NCBI RefSeq assembly: GCF_019425495.1
Contig: NZ_VFIV01000001.1
Location: 1 to 64,000, forward strand
Reading direction: 5' to 3'
From: Coxiella endosymbiont of Ornithodoros amblus
Lineage (GTDB): Bacteria > Pseudomonadota > Gammaproteobacteria > Coxiellales > Coxiellaceae
Length of the DNA: 64,000 nt
The first letter of the stretch is position 1, and each line of letters starts with the position of its first letter. Of the stretch, positions 1-10,572 are shown in pieces. The notes under the pieces were generated by a model. That model was not told the origin of the DNA, made no database searches, and saw only the letters and a list, made by a program, of their open reading frames with translations. The translations under genes were made by a program, and so were the position numbers.

Positions 1-117
1 AAACGAAACCATAGTTATTGACATAAAGATACTGAAGAGTAGAAAACAATATCAATTCAAATAATACTGCAAATCCACGGCAGATCCCGTGAGCCGGAGC
101 CGGCCTAACCTACACTT

Positions 118-1020
118 TTAATTGCACTCGCCGTTAACCCCCCCCAACCCCGAGCCCAACAGTTTAAATAAATATTCCCGCAAGGGCTCTTTAAATTCAG
201 GTCGTTTGAGCGCATAAGCAATCGTCGCCTGCAAGAAACCCAATCGACTGCCGCAATCGTAACGGTGACCCTGGAAAGGAAAGGCAAGCGCCTGCTCTTC
301 TTGCAACAACGCGACAATCGCATCCGTTAGCTGAATCTCCCCCCCCACCCCAAAATTGATGGCATCCAGATAATCAAAAATACGTGGAGACAAAATATAG
401 CGGCCGGTGACAGCCCAATCTGACAACGTGCTTCCAAGGGGAGGTTTTTCAACCATACCAGTAATTCGCTTCACCTGGTGCTCATCCACAACAGAAACGA
501 TGCCATATTTATCGGTTTGTGTTAAAGGCACTTGTTCAACCGCAATGATATTCTGTTGATGCTTTTCAAAAGCCTCCATCATCAATTGCAAACAACTTTT
601 CTCACCGCAGTCAATAATGTTATCGGGCAACAATACCGCAAACGGCTGGTTGCCGATAACATGTTTCGCCGATAACACCGCATTACCCAAGCCTAAAGGG
701 TGCGCTTGACGCACATAGCTAATATGAACTTCTTTGGGTAAGAGGTTTTGTATTAATTTCAGGGCATCCAATTTCCTACTGGAGCGCAACCGCGTTTCCA
801 ATTCATAATTACTATCAAAATAATCTTCGATAGCCCGCTTGCTGCTACTCGTTACAAAAACGAGATGCGTAATGCCAGCAGCGATCGCTTCTTCTACTAC
901 ATATTGAATAATTGGCTTATCAACAATTGGCAACATCTCTTTGGGACCTGCTTTGGTTACCGGCAAGAATCGTGTTCCCAATCCAGCCACAGGAAAAACC
1001 GCAGTAGTGGCTTTTTTCAT
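118..1020 (-). CDS. galU: UTP-glucose-1-phosphate uridylyltransferase
   Basis: GalU makes UDP-glucose from UTP and glucose-1-phosphate in the cytoplasm, the entry point for the UDP-sugars used by the neighbouring ugd and epimerase genes. The 300-residue length is normal. The nucleotide-binding motif [20 protein letters not shown] starts at residue 13, and the LPDN and EKPP segments of the family are present. The start codon overlaps the pgi stop as ATGA, so translation is probably coupled. Two runs of eight G (coding strand; 138-145 and 339-346) fall in codons for Gly-Gly and are possible slippage sites. Identification is from family motifs and is very secure. Confidence 0.96.
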   Translation of the reverse strand: MKKATTAVFPVAGLGTRFLPVTKAGPKEMLPIVDKPIIQYVVEEAIAAGITHLVFVTSSSKRAIEDYFDSNYELETRLRSSRKLDALKLIQNLLPKEVHISYVRQAHPLGLGNAVLSAKHVIGNQPFAVLLPDNIIDCGEKSCLQLMMEAFEKHQQNIIAVEQVPLTQTDKYGIVSVVDEHQVKRITGMVEKPPLGSTLSDWAVTGRYILSPRIFDYLDAINFGVGGEIQLTDAIVALLQEEQALAFPFQGHRYDCGSRLGFLQATIAYALKRPEFKEPLREYLFKLLGSGLGGVNGECN

Positions 1021-2660
1021 GGGCAGTTACCTTTTATTTTGAGCACGTAATTGATCAATCGTTCCATAGAACCATCAAAGGATGACTGATCAGTTTCTGC
1101 TTGCAACGCTTGCAAGATATCCTTAGCTAAATGTTTGCCTCGCTCTACTCCCCATTGATCAAAAGGGTTAATATTCCAAATAACACTTTGCACATATACT
1201 TTATGTTCATATAAAGCTAACAATGATCCTAACGAATAGGGGTTCAATTTTTCCAGAATAATGGTATTACTCGGGTTATTACCACGGATCAACCGGTAAG
1301 TTGCCAATTTTTCTGCTTTTTGGTGCTCAATGCCTTGGCTAACGAGATCCCTTACCACTGCTTCTTTATCATAACCTTCCATCAGTGTCTGGCTTTGGGC
1401 TAAACAATTGGCGATTAAAGGCAGTTGGTAATGGTTTTCTCGCGTATTTTTTAAGACCGTAATAAAATCCACGGGCACCATCAAGGTGCCCTGCAAAAAT
1501 AATTGGTAAAAACTGTGTTGGCTATTGGTTCCAAGATCGCCCCACACTACCGCCCCCGTCTGCCAATGCACCGCCGAGCCGTCAAGTTGAACGCTTTTCC
1601 CAAGACTTTCCATGTGCAATTGAGTGAGGTAATGAGGTAAATAAGCTAATCGCTGGCTGTAAGGAATAATGGCCTGAGTTTTTGCATTGAAAAAATTAAT
1701 ATACCAAATTGACAACAACGCCAATAATATCGGCATATTTTTGCTAAATTCAGCTTGCCTAAAATGGGTATCCATGGCATGCGCACCGCGTAGAAATTCA
1801 AAAAATTCTTCCCAGCCAATCGCAATTGCTAACGAAAGCCCAACTGCGGACCAAACTGAAAAACGGCCACCCACCCACGGCCATAGTATAAAAATATTAT
1901 CCTTTTGAATACCATATTCGTGTGCTTTTTCTGGCGCTGTCGTTACGGCCATAAAATGAGTTTGAATTACATTTTCTTTTTTAGCGGCCTGCATTAACCA
2001 TTCTGTAGCGCGATGTGCATTTTCCAAGGTTTCTTTTGTCGTAAATGTTTTTGAGGTAATAATAAATAAAGTAGTTTCTGGATTTAAAGTTTGCACCGTC
2101 TCATAGAAATCCGTGTCATCTAAATTGGAAATAAAATGGCATCGCAAAGGAGCTTTGACATAAGGTTTTAGCGCATTGTAAGCCATTTGCGGTCCTAAAC
2201 TCGACCCGCCAATTCCAATATTAACGATATCGGTAATTGATTTGTTGGTGAACCCTTTATAATCGCCCTCGCAAATCCGAATTGATAATTTTTTTATTTT
2301 CTCCCAAGAAGCGTGAACTTCCTGAATCGCATTATTATTCGTTTTAAAAGAGAAGTTGTTCACTTGACGCAGAGCCGTGTGAAACCCCACCATTTCCGCC
2401 GACTCATTTGTTAATTTGCCGCTAAAGAGTTGATCAATTCGCAGTGGCAAATTACACGCATTTGCGCTCTCACACAGTAAATCAACGGTCTTCTCATCCA
2501 CTCGATTCTTTGAATAATCAAAATATAAACCAGCCGCCTCTATGCTCAACCGCGTTCCACGCTTTTTATCTTGCGCAAAGAAATCGCACATATGTAGAGA
2601 AGATAATTCCTGGTATTTAGATTTTAATGCCTGCCACGGAGGACTTTCGACTAAACTCAT
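1017..2660 (-). CDS. pgi: Glucose-6-phosphate isomerase
   Basis: Interconverts glucose-6-phosphate and fructose-6-phosphate, linking glycolysis and gluconeogenesis to sugar-nucleotide supply. The 547-residue length is typical. Visible signatures are [11 protein letters not shown] (sugar-phosphate binding, near residue 150), the catalytic Glu region [13 protein letters not shown], the His of GTNSQHS, and the C-terminal signature [11 protein letters not shown] carrying the catalytic Lys. The gene starts about 10 bases after the remains of a broken SDR gene and overlaps galU by four bases. It looks intact and functional. Confidence 0.97.
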   Translation of the reverse strand: MSLVESPPWQALKSKYQELSSLHMCDFFAQDKKRGTRLSIEAAGLYFDYSKNRVDEKTVDLLCESANACNLPLRIDQLFSGKLTNESAEMVGFHTALRQVNNFSFKTNNNAIQEVHASWEKIKKLSIRICEGDYKGFTNKSITDIVNIGIGGSSLGPQMAYNALKPYVKAPLRCHFISNLDDTDFYETVQTLNPETTLFIITSKTFTTKETLENAHRATEWLMQAAKKENVIQTHFMAVTTAPEKAHEYGIQKDNIFILWPWVGGRFSVWSAVGLSLAIAIGWEEFFEFLRGAHAMDTHFRQAEFSKNMPILLALLSIWYINFFNAKTQAIIPYSQRLAYLPHYLTQLHMESLGKSVQLDGSAVHWQTGAVVWGDLGTNSQHSFYQLFLQGTLMVPVDFITVLKNTRENHYQLPLIANCLAQSQTLMEGYDKEAVVRDLVSQGIEHQKAEKLATYRLIRGNNPSNTIILEKLNPYSLGSLLALYEHKVYVQSVIWNINPFDQWGVERGKHLAKDILQALQAETDQSSFDGSMERLINYVLKIKGNCP

Positions 2661-2669
2661 GGAATAACC

Positions 2670-3399
2670 TTACCTCCCGGCCATATGCAAAGCGCCATCT
2701 AAACGGATTACACTCTCTTTTTAAATAGGAGTTTTTAATAATCTCTCCCACTAATCAGGCGTATCCGCCCGGTTGACCTAGCCAAGAAGAAAAAGGAACA
2801 GCGACCGCTAAACTTTCTTTAACCACATCAATCATTTAGCCATCATGGGAGTGACAATAACGCCTGGAGCAATCGTCATCGCTCGAATACCAAATTTGCT
2901 GAGTTTGCAAGCAGCCAGTAACGTCAGTGCCGCAACTCCTCCTTTAGAAGCACTATACCCCGCTTGATCGACTTGGCGCTTATAAGCCGCTATCGATTCT
3001 GTATTAATAATAACGCCCTGTTCACCGTCATTATTAATCGATCCTTGTTTTACGATTTGTTCGACACATAAGTGTAATAAATTAAAAGTTCCGATCAGAT
3101 TAACGTCAATCACTTTTTGAAAATCCGCTAGTGGCATTGCTCCATCACGCTTCACAATTCGGATGGTGATTAATTGAAATTTTTTAACAATGTTAACGAC
3201 AGCTTCACTGCTTTTTGGATCAGAAACATCACATTCCACCGCTAGGCCACCCAATTCTTTTGCAATGTCGCGTCCCTTATCAGTTTCTTTATCGAGTAAT
3301 ACTATCTTGGTGCCCCAATGGCACAAAAAACCGGGCGTTTCAGTGCCCATTCCCGATCCGCCAGTGGTTATAACCGCAACTTGATCTTTGAATTTCCAT
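2670..3399 (-). pseudogene. SDR (type II 3-hydroxyacyl-CoA dehydrogenase-like), broken
   Basis: A short-chain dehydrogenase with several lesions. The N-terminus reads MEFKDQVAVIT then TGGSGMG (cofactor-binding glycine motif) only if one extra A near 3394 is removed. The middle is open: an NVSxIA-like stretch and the YSASKGG catalytic motif are visible. After APGVIVTPMMAK there is a stop, but tail pieces (VPFSSWLGQPGG, VIRLDGALHMAGR) continue in other frames up to the pgi start. The tail resembles HSD17B10-type SDRs; this assignment is by recall of the family. It sits between ugd and pgi in the same orientation. Confidence 0.85.
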
Positions 3400-3427
3400 T
3401 GCTTCCTCTTTATTAATTGGGAAGGGT

Positions 3428-4765
3428 TTAAAATTGTATCCCTCCTCGAGCAATCGCAAAATAATCAAATCCCCATTCCTGTAATTGATGCGGTTGATAA
3501 AGATTGCGACCATCGAAAATAGCAGAATAACGCAAATTATTTTTAATTAAAGCAAAGTTAGGATTTTTAAATTCGTCCCACTCGGTTACGATGGCAAGCA
3601 CATCCGCATTATTCAATGCAGCATAGGCATTTTCATAAAGTTTCAATTGTGATGACTCTCCTCCATACAAGGCATGGATATTCTCCATCGCTAAGGGATC
3701 GTAGGCTTGAACAATAGCACCTGCTCTCCAGAATGATTCTATCAATTTCAGACTGGATGCCGATCGCACATCATCCGTGTGAGGCTTAAATGCGAGCCCC
3801 CATACGGCAATAATTTTGCCTTGCAAATTCCCATTAAAATAACGTCGGATTTTTTCATATAAAATTAACTTTTGTCGTTCGTTGACTTCTAATACGGCAT
3901 TAACAATGGATGCTGGAATAGTGGCTATTCTTGAAATACTCTGCAAGGCTAATAAATCTTTTGGGAAACAAGAGCCACCAAAACCACAGCCTGGGTTAAA
4001 AAATTTACCATTAATTCGCGAATCCAAGCCCAAAACAATTTTTACTGCTTCAATATCAGCTTCAAAATATTCAGAAAAATGACTCATTTCATTAATGAAA
4101 CTAATCTTCGTTGCTAAAAAAGCATTTGAAACATATTTTGAAAACTCTGCCGAGCGATGGCCAATGACAATAAAGGGGTATCCTTTTTTAATTAAGGGAG
4201 CGTAAAGCTCCTTCATGACATTCCCAGCACGCGAATTATTTACACCTACTACAATGCGATCAGGCTCCAAAAAATCAATGATCGCTGATCCTTCTTTTAA
4301 GAATTCAGGGTTAGAGACGACGTCAAATTCAAGCTCTAGTTTCCTTTTTTGAAGGTGGTTTTCTATCTGCGTGTTAATCCTATCGGCCGTACCCACCGCC
4401 ACAGTGGATTTAACAACGATGACAGCGTAATCGGCAAGTTGTTCTCCAAGCGATTTGACAACATTGTCTACGCAACGCATATCCACTTGCCCATTGTCCG
4501 AGGATGGCGTTCCCACAGCGATAATTTGTACGAGCCCATGTTTGACAGCTTCGCTAGAACGCACTGTGAAAAAAACGCGCTTGGATTTCAAGTGCTTTTG
4601 AAGCAAAGACGCTAATTGTTGCTCATGAATCGGTGTTATCCCTCGCTTTAGTTTTACAATTTTTTCTTCGTTAACATCACAACAGCAAACGCTATGGCCA
4701 AGCTCAGCTAGACAAACGGTACTTACCAATCCAACGTAACCTGCACCGTACACACTCACTTTCAT
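3428..4765 (-). CDS. ugd: UDP-glucose 6-dehydrogenase
   Basis: Oxidises UDP-glucose twice to UDP-glucuronate with NAD+. The 445 residues begin with a Rossmann motif GAGYVGLVS. The catalytic Cys is present in NPGCGFGGSCFPKD (near residue 265), and the Lys/Asn region NAFLATKISFINE is intact. A C-terminal UDP-binding domain (VWGLAFKPHTDDVRSA) follows. A Shine-Dalgarno-like AAGGA precedes the ATG by about seven bases. It is transcribed divergently from the second dehydrogenase gene. Its product is the substrate for the UDP-glucuronate 4-epimerase at 6115. Confidence 0.95.
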   Translation of the reverse strand: MKVSVYGAGYVGLVSTVCLAELGHSVCCCDVNEEKIVKLKRGITPIHEQQLASLLQKHLKSKRVFFTVRSSEAVKHGLVQIIAVGTPSSDNGQVDMRCVDNVVKSLGEQLADYAVIVVKSTVAVGTADRINTQIENHLQKRKLELEFDVVSNPEFLKEGSAIIDFLEPDRIVVGVNNSRAGNVMKELYAPLIKKGYPFIVIGHRSAEFSKYVSNAFLATKISFINEMSHFSEYFEADIEAVKIVLGLDSRINGKFFNPGCGFGGSCFPKDLLALQSISRIATIPASIVNAVLEVNERQKLILYEKIRRYFNGNLQGKIIAVWGLAFKPHTDDVRSASSLKLIESFWRAGAIVQAYDPLAMENIHALYGGESSQLKLYENAYAALNNADVLAIVTEWDEFKNPNFALIKNNLRYSAIFDGRNLYQPHQLQEWGFDYFAIARGGIQF

Positions 4766-4822
4766 GGTTAATCCTTATCTCCTACTTTCGCAGAAAGAAC
4801 ACTTACGTTACAATCCCACAAC

Positions 4823-6112
4823 ATGAACACCGTCGCAAGGAAAATCGCTGTTGTTGGGCTTGGCTATGTGGGTCTTCCCGTCGCCATTGCTTTTAGCCAT
4901 CTACAACCGGTCATCGCTTACGACAAAAACCCTGCCCGAATTCGGGCACTTAAACAAGGTTATGATGCCTGCGGCGAAGTTGATTCTCAACAGTTACGCA
5001 CCTGCCAAATTGATTTTACTGACGACCCGGATGATTTGGCAAAAGCTAATTTTTATATCGTTGCCGTCCCAACTCCCATCGATCAATCAAAACACCCCGA
5101 TTTATCGCTCCTTCTCAATGCTTCCGAAACTATTGGTCGTTATTTAAAACAGGGGGATATTGTTGTTTTTGAATCGACCGTTTACCCAGGCGTCACAGAA
5201 GAAGAATGTGCACCCGTTCTTGAAAAGGCGTCAGGTCTTAAATATGGTGTTGACTTTGCACTAGGATATTCACCCGAACGAATTAACCCCAGCGATAAAG
5301 CGCATCGGTTTGAAACGATCACCAAAATCGTATCGGGCTCTGATCCTGAAACTTTAGATATTGTCGCCCACCTCTATGGCAGCGTGATAACCGCCGGCAT
5401 CTACCGCGCTCCTAGCATTCGCACAGCAGAAGCAGCAAAAGTCATTGAAAATACCCAGCGCGATTTAAACATCGCTTTAATGAATGAGCTGGCCATTATT
5501 TTTAAGCGAATGGATATTGACACTCAAGAAGTGTTAGCCGCTGCTGAGACTAAATGGAATTTTTTGCCTTTTAAACCCGGTTTGGTGGGGGGGCACTGCA
5601 TTGGCGTCGACCCTTATTATCTCACCTACCAGGCTCAGCACTATGGCTATAATCCTCAAGTAATCCTTGCCGGTCGCCGTATCAACGATGCGATGGGTAA
5701 ATTTATTGCGGAACAAACGATTAAACAAATGATCCACGCAGGCTATACCATCAGAGGCGCTAAGGTAGCTGTTTTAGGCCTCACATTTAAAGAAAATTAT
5801 CCTGATCTACGAAATTCAAAAGTCATCGATATTATCGAGGAATTAAATGACTACGGCATTGAATGCATGGTGCATGATCCTCTTGCCGATCCTGAGACAG
5901 CTAAGCAACTCTATAACATAGATCTTAAATCATGGGATGAGATTCACGATGTGGATTCTTTCGTATTAGCCGTTGCTCATGACCAATTTCGCCAATATTC
6001 TTTAAAAGACTATCACGCCAAATTCGCTAATCATTCGATTATTGTTGATGTCAAAAATGTATTAAATCCACAAGATTGTAAATCAAATGGTATCACCTTG
6101 TGGAGATTGTAA
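4823..6112 (+). CDS. UDP-N-acetylhexosamine 6-dehydrogenase (WbpA/TviB type)
   Basis: A second member of the UDP-glucose/GDP-mannose dehydrogenase family, closest in pattern to WbpA, WbpO and TviB, which oxidise UDP-GlcNAc or UDP-GalNAc to the uronate. The 429 residues have VVGLGYVGLP at the N-terminus, FESTVYPGVTEE, SPERINP, and the catalytic Cys in LVGGHCIGVDPYYL. A run of seven G (5587-5593) encodes the Gly-Gly before that Cys. No clear Shine-Dalgarno precedes the ATG. It shares a 57-base intergenic region with ugd and runs into the epimerase gene. With WbpE at 25161 it fits a diamino-uronate route. Confidence 0.9.
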   Translation: MNTVARKIAVVGLGYVGLPVAIAFSHLQPVIAYDKNPARIRALKQGYDACGEVDSQQLRTCQIDFTDDPDDLAKANFYIVAVPTPIDQSKHPDLSLLLNASETIGRYLKQGDIVVFESTVYPGVTEEECAPVLEKASGLKYGVDFALGYSPERINPSDKAHRFETITKIVSGSDPETLDIVAHLYGSVITAGIYRAPSIRTAEAAKVIENTQRDLNIALMNELAIIFKRMDIDTQEVLAAAETKWNFLPFKPGLVGGHCIGVDPYYLTYQAQHYGYNPQVILAGRRINDAMGKFIAEQTIKQMIHAGYTIRGAKVAVLGLTFKENYPDLRNSKVIDIIEELNDYGIECMVHDPLADPETAKQLYNIDLKSWDEIHDVDSFVLAVAHDQFRQYSLKDYHAKFANHSIIVDVKNVLNPQDCKSNGITLWRL

Positions 6113-6114
6113 AA

Positions 6115-7119
6115 ATGCGAACGTTAGTCACGGGCTGTGCAGGTTTTATTGGATTTCATTTAACTAAGCATTTATTAGGGCGAGGCGCCCATATCATCGG
6201 GCTCGATAATTTAAATGATTATTACGATGTTAATTTAAAAGAAGCCCGTTTAGCGCAATTGAAAGAATTCCCCCATTTCAGTTTTCATAAATTAGACCTC
6301 GCTGACCGACAAGGAATGGCTGATTTATTCCAAAAGCACTTATTTGATACTGTTGTGCATTTAGCGGCACAAGCCGGTGTCCGTTATTCCCTGACTAATC
6401 CTTACGCTTACGTAGATTCAAATTTAGTTGGTTTCGCGCATATTTTGGAAGGCTGTCGGCACCAATCCATTAAACACCTGATTTTTGCTTCCTCCAGCTC
6501 TGTTTATGGCGCCAATGAGAAATACCCCTTCTCTGAAAACGATAACGTGGACCATCCTATTGCTTTATACGCAGCATCAAAAAAAGCCAATGAATTAATG
6601 GCGCATAGTTATGCACATTTGTTTCAACTTCCTTGCACCGGTCTGCGATTTTTTACTGTGTATGGTCCGTGGGGGCGACCGGATATGGTGCTGTTTAAAT
6701 TTACGCGTAATTTATTAGCTGACAAATCTATCGATGTTTATAATCATGGAAAAATGTCGCGTGATTTTACGTATATCGACGATATCGTTGACGTTATTTT
6801 ACTGACTTTAGATCATCCACCTGAATCGAATTCTAATTGCTCCGCAAATCAACCTAGTTCAGCAAACAGTAAGGTGCCTTATCGAATTTATAATGTTGGT
6901 AGTAATAATCCTGTTTTATTGACGGATTTCATTGCTATTTTGGAAAAGGAGTTAAATAAAAAAGCAATTAAAAATTTTCTACCCCTTCAACCGGGTGATG
7001 TTCCTCAAACATATGCTGATGTTTCTCAATTGGAAAAAGATTTTCAATATCGGCCAAGAACTTCTTTACAAATAGGTGTTAAAAATTTTGTTAAATGGTA
7101 TTTGCAATACTTTTCTTAA
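6115..7119 (+). CDS. UDP-glucuronate 4-epimerase family protein
   Basis: An extended SDR epimerase of 334 residues. It has TGCAGFIGFHL (NAD-binding), the LDNLNDYYDVNLKEARL segment characteristic of UDP-glucuronate epimerases, SSSSVYG, and the catalytic Tyr and Lys of YAASKKAN. An upstream GTG at 6100 is open in frame, but GGAG at 6102-6105 is well spaced for the ATG at 6115, two bases after the preceding stop. It probably converts UDP-glucuronate to UDP-galacturonate. A UDP-HexNAcA epimerase role (WbpP/TviC-like), to go with the adjacent dehydrogenase, is the alternative. Confidence 0.88.
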   Translation: MRTLVTGCAGFIGFHLTKHLLGRGAHIIGLDNLNDYYDVNLKEARLAQLKEFPHFSFHKLDLADRQGMADLFQKHLFDTVVHLAAQAGVRYSLTNPYAYVDSNLVGFAHILEGCRHQSIKHLIFASSSSVYGANEKYPFSENDNVDHPIALYAASKKANELMAHSYAHLFQLPCTGLRFFTVYGPWGRPDMVLFKFTRNLLADKSIDVYNHGKMSRDFTYIDDIVDVILLTLDHPPESNSNCSANQPSSANSKVPYRIYNVGSNNPVLLTDFIAILEKELNKKAIKNFLPLQPGDVPQTYADVSQLEKDFQYRPRTSLQIGVKNFVKWYLQYFS

Positions 7120-7123
7120 AAAT

Positions 7124-8282
7124 TTATTTTTTCCGATTCGGATATAATGAGCGGTACAAATTAATTTCATGCTGTTTTTCTATTAAACTTGAATACTTAC
7201 TCCAATACTCTTTTTCTAAGCATTTAGAATAAGCAGTCATCTTTTCAGAGTTTAGCAGAGCAAAATTAATTTGATTCATCCATTCTTCGACAGATAGAAG
7301 GTCAACTAACAAACCTGTCACATGATCTTCAATCATTTTTCAGCATGCCACTCTACTTTCGACGTAATAAACAGCTTCCCGATACTCGCTGCCTCCAAGT
7401 AACACAAACCCCGACATTGGAATAAGAAGAAGATAGGCTCTCTTTATAAACCCATGCACTATCTCCCTTTCCTACCAACTTAAAAAATAAACATTCTCGT
7501 TATCAAAAACTCCTTTGCTTCCCCCCCACTGATAAAGAGGCCCATCACCAAAAAACGAAAATAAAATTTTTTATCTGGCAAAGGTGATTTCCATTTTTTA
7601 ATTACATTATATAAAACATCGGTTATTTATATCTATTTAAAAATCAAATAATAAGGATTAAAACTGCATCAGAAGGAATATTAAATCGCTCACAAATACA
7701 GTCTTTTTATTCACTCTCTTGGATTGGATCTCTAATCCATGTAATAATGGCGCATCTTTTTTCCAATTGTTTTTCACAATTAGTTTTTCCACATATTTTT
7801 TAGTAAATAAATTAGGGAAAATAATTCGATCGATATATCGAAGGATAAATTTTTCGATTGTATAAGAAATAAATTTATAATTATAATTAAATTTTTTATT
7901 CTTTTCTTGGAAAAGACGATTGTCCAAACCTAAAGAAAGTACAAAAGATATCAAAATATTTTTGCCATTAATAAACCATATAAGCTACCCAGATATGGCT
8001 ATCTACCTCGAACGATATCAAATTTATTCTTTGAAAATTGTTTAAATATCTTAAAGAAACCCGCAATAATTCTTAAAGTCCGAAAGGTATCCACTTCACA
8101 AGAATAGAGTTGAATCGAAAATTGTTTAAAGTAATCAGTATATTTCAAATCTTGATAATGCGGCGTAAATGTACCACCTTAGAATAGGCATTATTTATAT
8201 TATAAATTTCTGGCAATTCTGTTAAATTTCCTTTTTTATCAAGCTCCACTAAACTGGAATCTATAAAACTATCTACTTTCAT
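7124..8282 (-). pseudogene. Family 4 glycosyltransferase, broken
   Basis: Remains of a GT-B glycosyltransferase. From the ATG at 8282 the reading is MKVDSFIDSSLVELDKKG and so on, then shifts frame through FDIVRGR (near 8000) into an open stretch at 7658-7954 (IEKFILRYIDRIIFPNLFT). The region 7340-7660 is damaged. The C-terminal piece MIEDHVTGLLVD (7124-7336) matches the nucleotide-sugar-binding end of GT4 enzymes. It is last in the long minus-strand operon. At least three frameshifts and several stops are needed to join the pieces. Confidence 0.75.
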
Positions 8283-8308
8283 AATACTCCATATATTTAA
8301 AAATTTTT

Positions 8309-9420
8309 AAATACTGTCTATAATGGTTGCGGCAGCATTACCGTCATCATAAAACATTGGCCTAAACTCAGATACGTTATTAAATGGATCATTCTTTAAA
8401 GCCTTTTGAAATTTTCAAACGATTTTATTTGAAGCAAGATCAGGAACAAGTGTATTATACTTGAAGTCAATCAACTCCGTCCATTTCGTAGAATCACATA
8501 AAACAAGACAGGGAAAATCATAAAAATAAGCCCTTTTTTTGAACACCTACAGAATCAGTAATAATAATTTTCTCTGAATTTTCAAGTCCTAACATGGATT
8601 TGTATCCTACAGGATCAATAATGTTTACTAAACAAGAAACGTGCTTATATAAATCAGATTCTTAAAGCATTTTTTTTGAAGGAGGGTGAATTGGCCAAAC
8701 AACGGAAAAATCTTCAGAAATTTTAGTTATTGCAGCAATGATAGAATATAAACAATGATTGACATCGGTATTTTCATCTCTATACATAGTAAACAAAATA
8801 TAGCCATTTTCTGGACACCAATTTTATTTAAAAGAGTTTCATCAGATTTTTTCTTACAAAAAAGAGCAATATCATACATAATATCGCCGGTTTGAATAAT
8901 TTTTTCACTAGAGATACCCTCTTTTAATAAATTATTTATTGCAGTGACTGTTGGTGCACATAATATACCTGAAATATAATCTACCGAAATCCGATTAAGT
9001 TCTTCTGCCATTTTTTTATCAAAAAATCTTAATCCTGCTTCCACATGAGTAACTGCAAAATGCAGTTTTTTAGCACATAAAGTAGCCACTAATGTTGAAT
9101 TTGTATCTCCATAAGTAATCACCATACCAAGATACAACTTCTGTAATAAAGGTTATAAACGTAATAACATCATTCCCGTTTTAACACCATGCGTTCCTGC
9201 ACCTACTTCTAAATTATTAATCTGGATAAGGTATACTTAACTCACGAAAAAAATATTTGACATATTATTGCCATGAAGTACTATGGCGTGTCTTCAATTA
9301 ACCCTGGATACCATTGCAAAGTTCATTACCGATATATAGATTGATTGATTTAAAATTTTTGATTGAAATGTAAATACCGTCTTTCAAAAAAATTTTCCTT
9401 TCAGTTAATGAACTCAATTT
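8309..9420 (-). pseudogene. wecB: UDP-N-acetylglucosamine 2-epimerase (WecB/WbpI-like), broken
   Basis: A decayed non-hydrolysing UDP-GlcNAc 2-epimerase. The clearest block (8727-9137) reads ITYGDTNSTLVA, then HVEAGLRFFDKKMAEELNR and GDIMYD. A C-terminal block near 8500-8700 reads VNIIDPVGY and IIITDSVGVQK, matching the uridine-binding end. N-terminal traces (NNMSNIFF, VGAGTHGVKTG) lie at 9150-9300. Frameshifts and stops separate them. In the WbpA-B-E-D pathway the last step uses a relative of this enzyme (WbpI), so its loss bears on diamino-uronate synthesis. Boundaries are approximate. Confidence 0.85.
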
Positions 9421-9432
9421 TTTTCACTTAAA

Positions 9433-10566
9433 TTAAGAAATTTTCTTAAGAAGGGTTTCATAAACCATTATTGTTTGAAAATTAATTTTCTCCAACTCAT
9501 ATTTGAACTCTACCCTTGAACGACCACGACGACCCATTTCTTTTCGAAGTTCCGGATTTTGGATAAGAGTCTCAATAGCCGATGCTAATTCTTCGCTATT
9601 TTTAACTGACACAAGCAATCCATTTTCTCCATCGCACACAACGTCACGACAACCAGGTACATCTGTTGTGATAATGGCTCGGCCACTCGCCGCCGCTTCT
9701 ACCAAAACACGTGGTAATCCTTCGCGATAAGAAGGCAAACAGACAATATGGCCTCGATGCATAATAGACAGCATCTCTGTACTCTCTCCCCACCATTCAA
9801 TTAAGCCTTCACGTTCCCAATATTCTAATTGTTTTTGATTAATAGCAGCCGGATTTTCTGAATCAATTCCTCCTACCAAAATAAAACAGGCATCTATTTT
9901 TTTCTTCTTTAATATTTTTGCCGCTTCAACAAACTCTCCCACGCCTTTGTCCCATAATAATCGAGAAGCTAAGATCACTTGAGGAACCCCTGACGTTTCT
10001 TCTGTTGGATAAAAAGCGCTCATAGAAACACCTGACCCTGGAATTAAAACACTGTTATTTGGATCTAAAAGTTTGGTCTGAAGAAATTGAGTTCGATCAT
10101 CCTCATTTTGGAAAATGACACAGGTATTTTTATGCTGAAAAACTAATTTATAACCCTGTTGCAAAATAGAGCGTAAAATTTTTATATAGCGAGATTTCGA
10201 AATGAATATAAACCCAAGTCCTGTCACCGTATTAACAACAGCAGGAACGCCAGATAAACGGGCTGCGATACCTCCATATAAAACTGGTTTAATAGCTAGA
10301 TGATGAACAATGTCAGGTTTCAAACGACGATATAATTTCCATAATGAAAACAAGGCAAAAATATCTTTAAAAGGATTAAAACCACATCGATCTATCTGAA
10401 TGGTATGATAGAAAAATCCCTCTTCCTTTATTTTTTTAATCAACGGAGAAACCGAAGTTGCTACATGGACATCATAATTAGCAACTTTTGCTGCTTTTGC
10501 TAAAGACAATCGGTGGGAGAGAAAAAATTTTGCATTGTTGATGACAATCAATAATTTTTTTTTCAT
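9433..10566 (-). CDS. Family 4 glycosyltransferase
   Basis: An intact 377-residue GT-B glycosyltransferase of the GT4 family, probably adding one sugar to the growing lipid-linked O-chain at the inner face of the membrane. The N-terminal domain starts KKKLLIVINNAKFFLSHR, with PDIVHHLAIKPVLYGGIAAR and VTGLGFIF as in PglA/WbnE-like enzymes. The C-terminal donor-binding domain has the EX7E motif in YREGLPRVLVEAAASG. It follows asnB with a gap of six bases. Substrate cannot be told from sequence. Confidence 0.9.
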   Translation of the reverse strand: MKKKLLIVINNAKFFLSHRLSLAKAAKVANYDVHVATSVSPLIKKIKEEGFFYHTIQIDRCGFNPFKDIFALFSLWKLYRRLKPDIVHHLAIKPVLYGGIAARLSGVPAVVNTVTGLGFIFISKSRYIKILRSILQQGYKLVFQHKNTCVIFQNEDDRTQFLQTKLLDPNNSVLIPGSGVSMSAFYPTEETSGVPQVILASRLLWDKGVGEFVEAAKILKKKKIDACFILVGGIDSENPAAINQKQLEYWEREGLIEWWGESTEMLSIMHRGHIVCLPSYREGLPRVLVEAAASGRAIITTDVPGCRDVVCDGENGLLVSVKNSEELASAIETLIQNPELRKEMGRRGRSRVEFKYELEKINFQTIMVYETLLKKIS

Positions 10567-10572
10567 TATTTA

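Noticed and set aside
865-1050. Plus-strand open frame over galU, and similar frames opposite pgi, ugd, asnB and wbpE
   Set aside because: Antisense shadows of strongly conserved genes with no ribosome site or family features.
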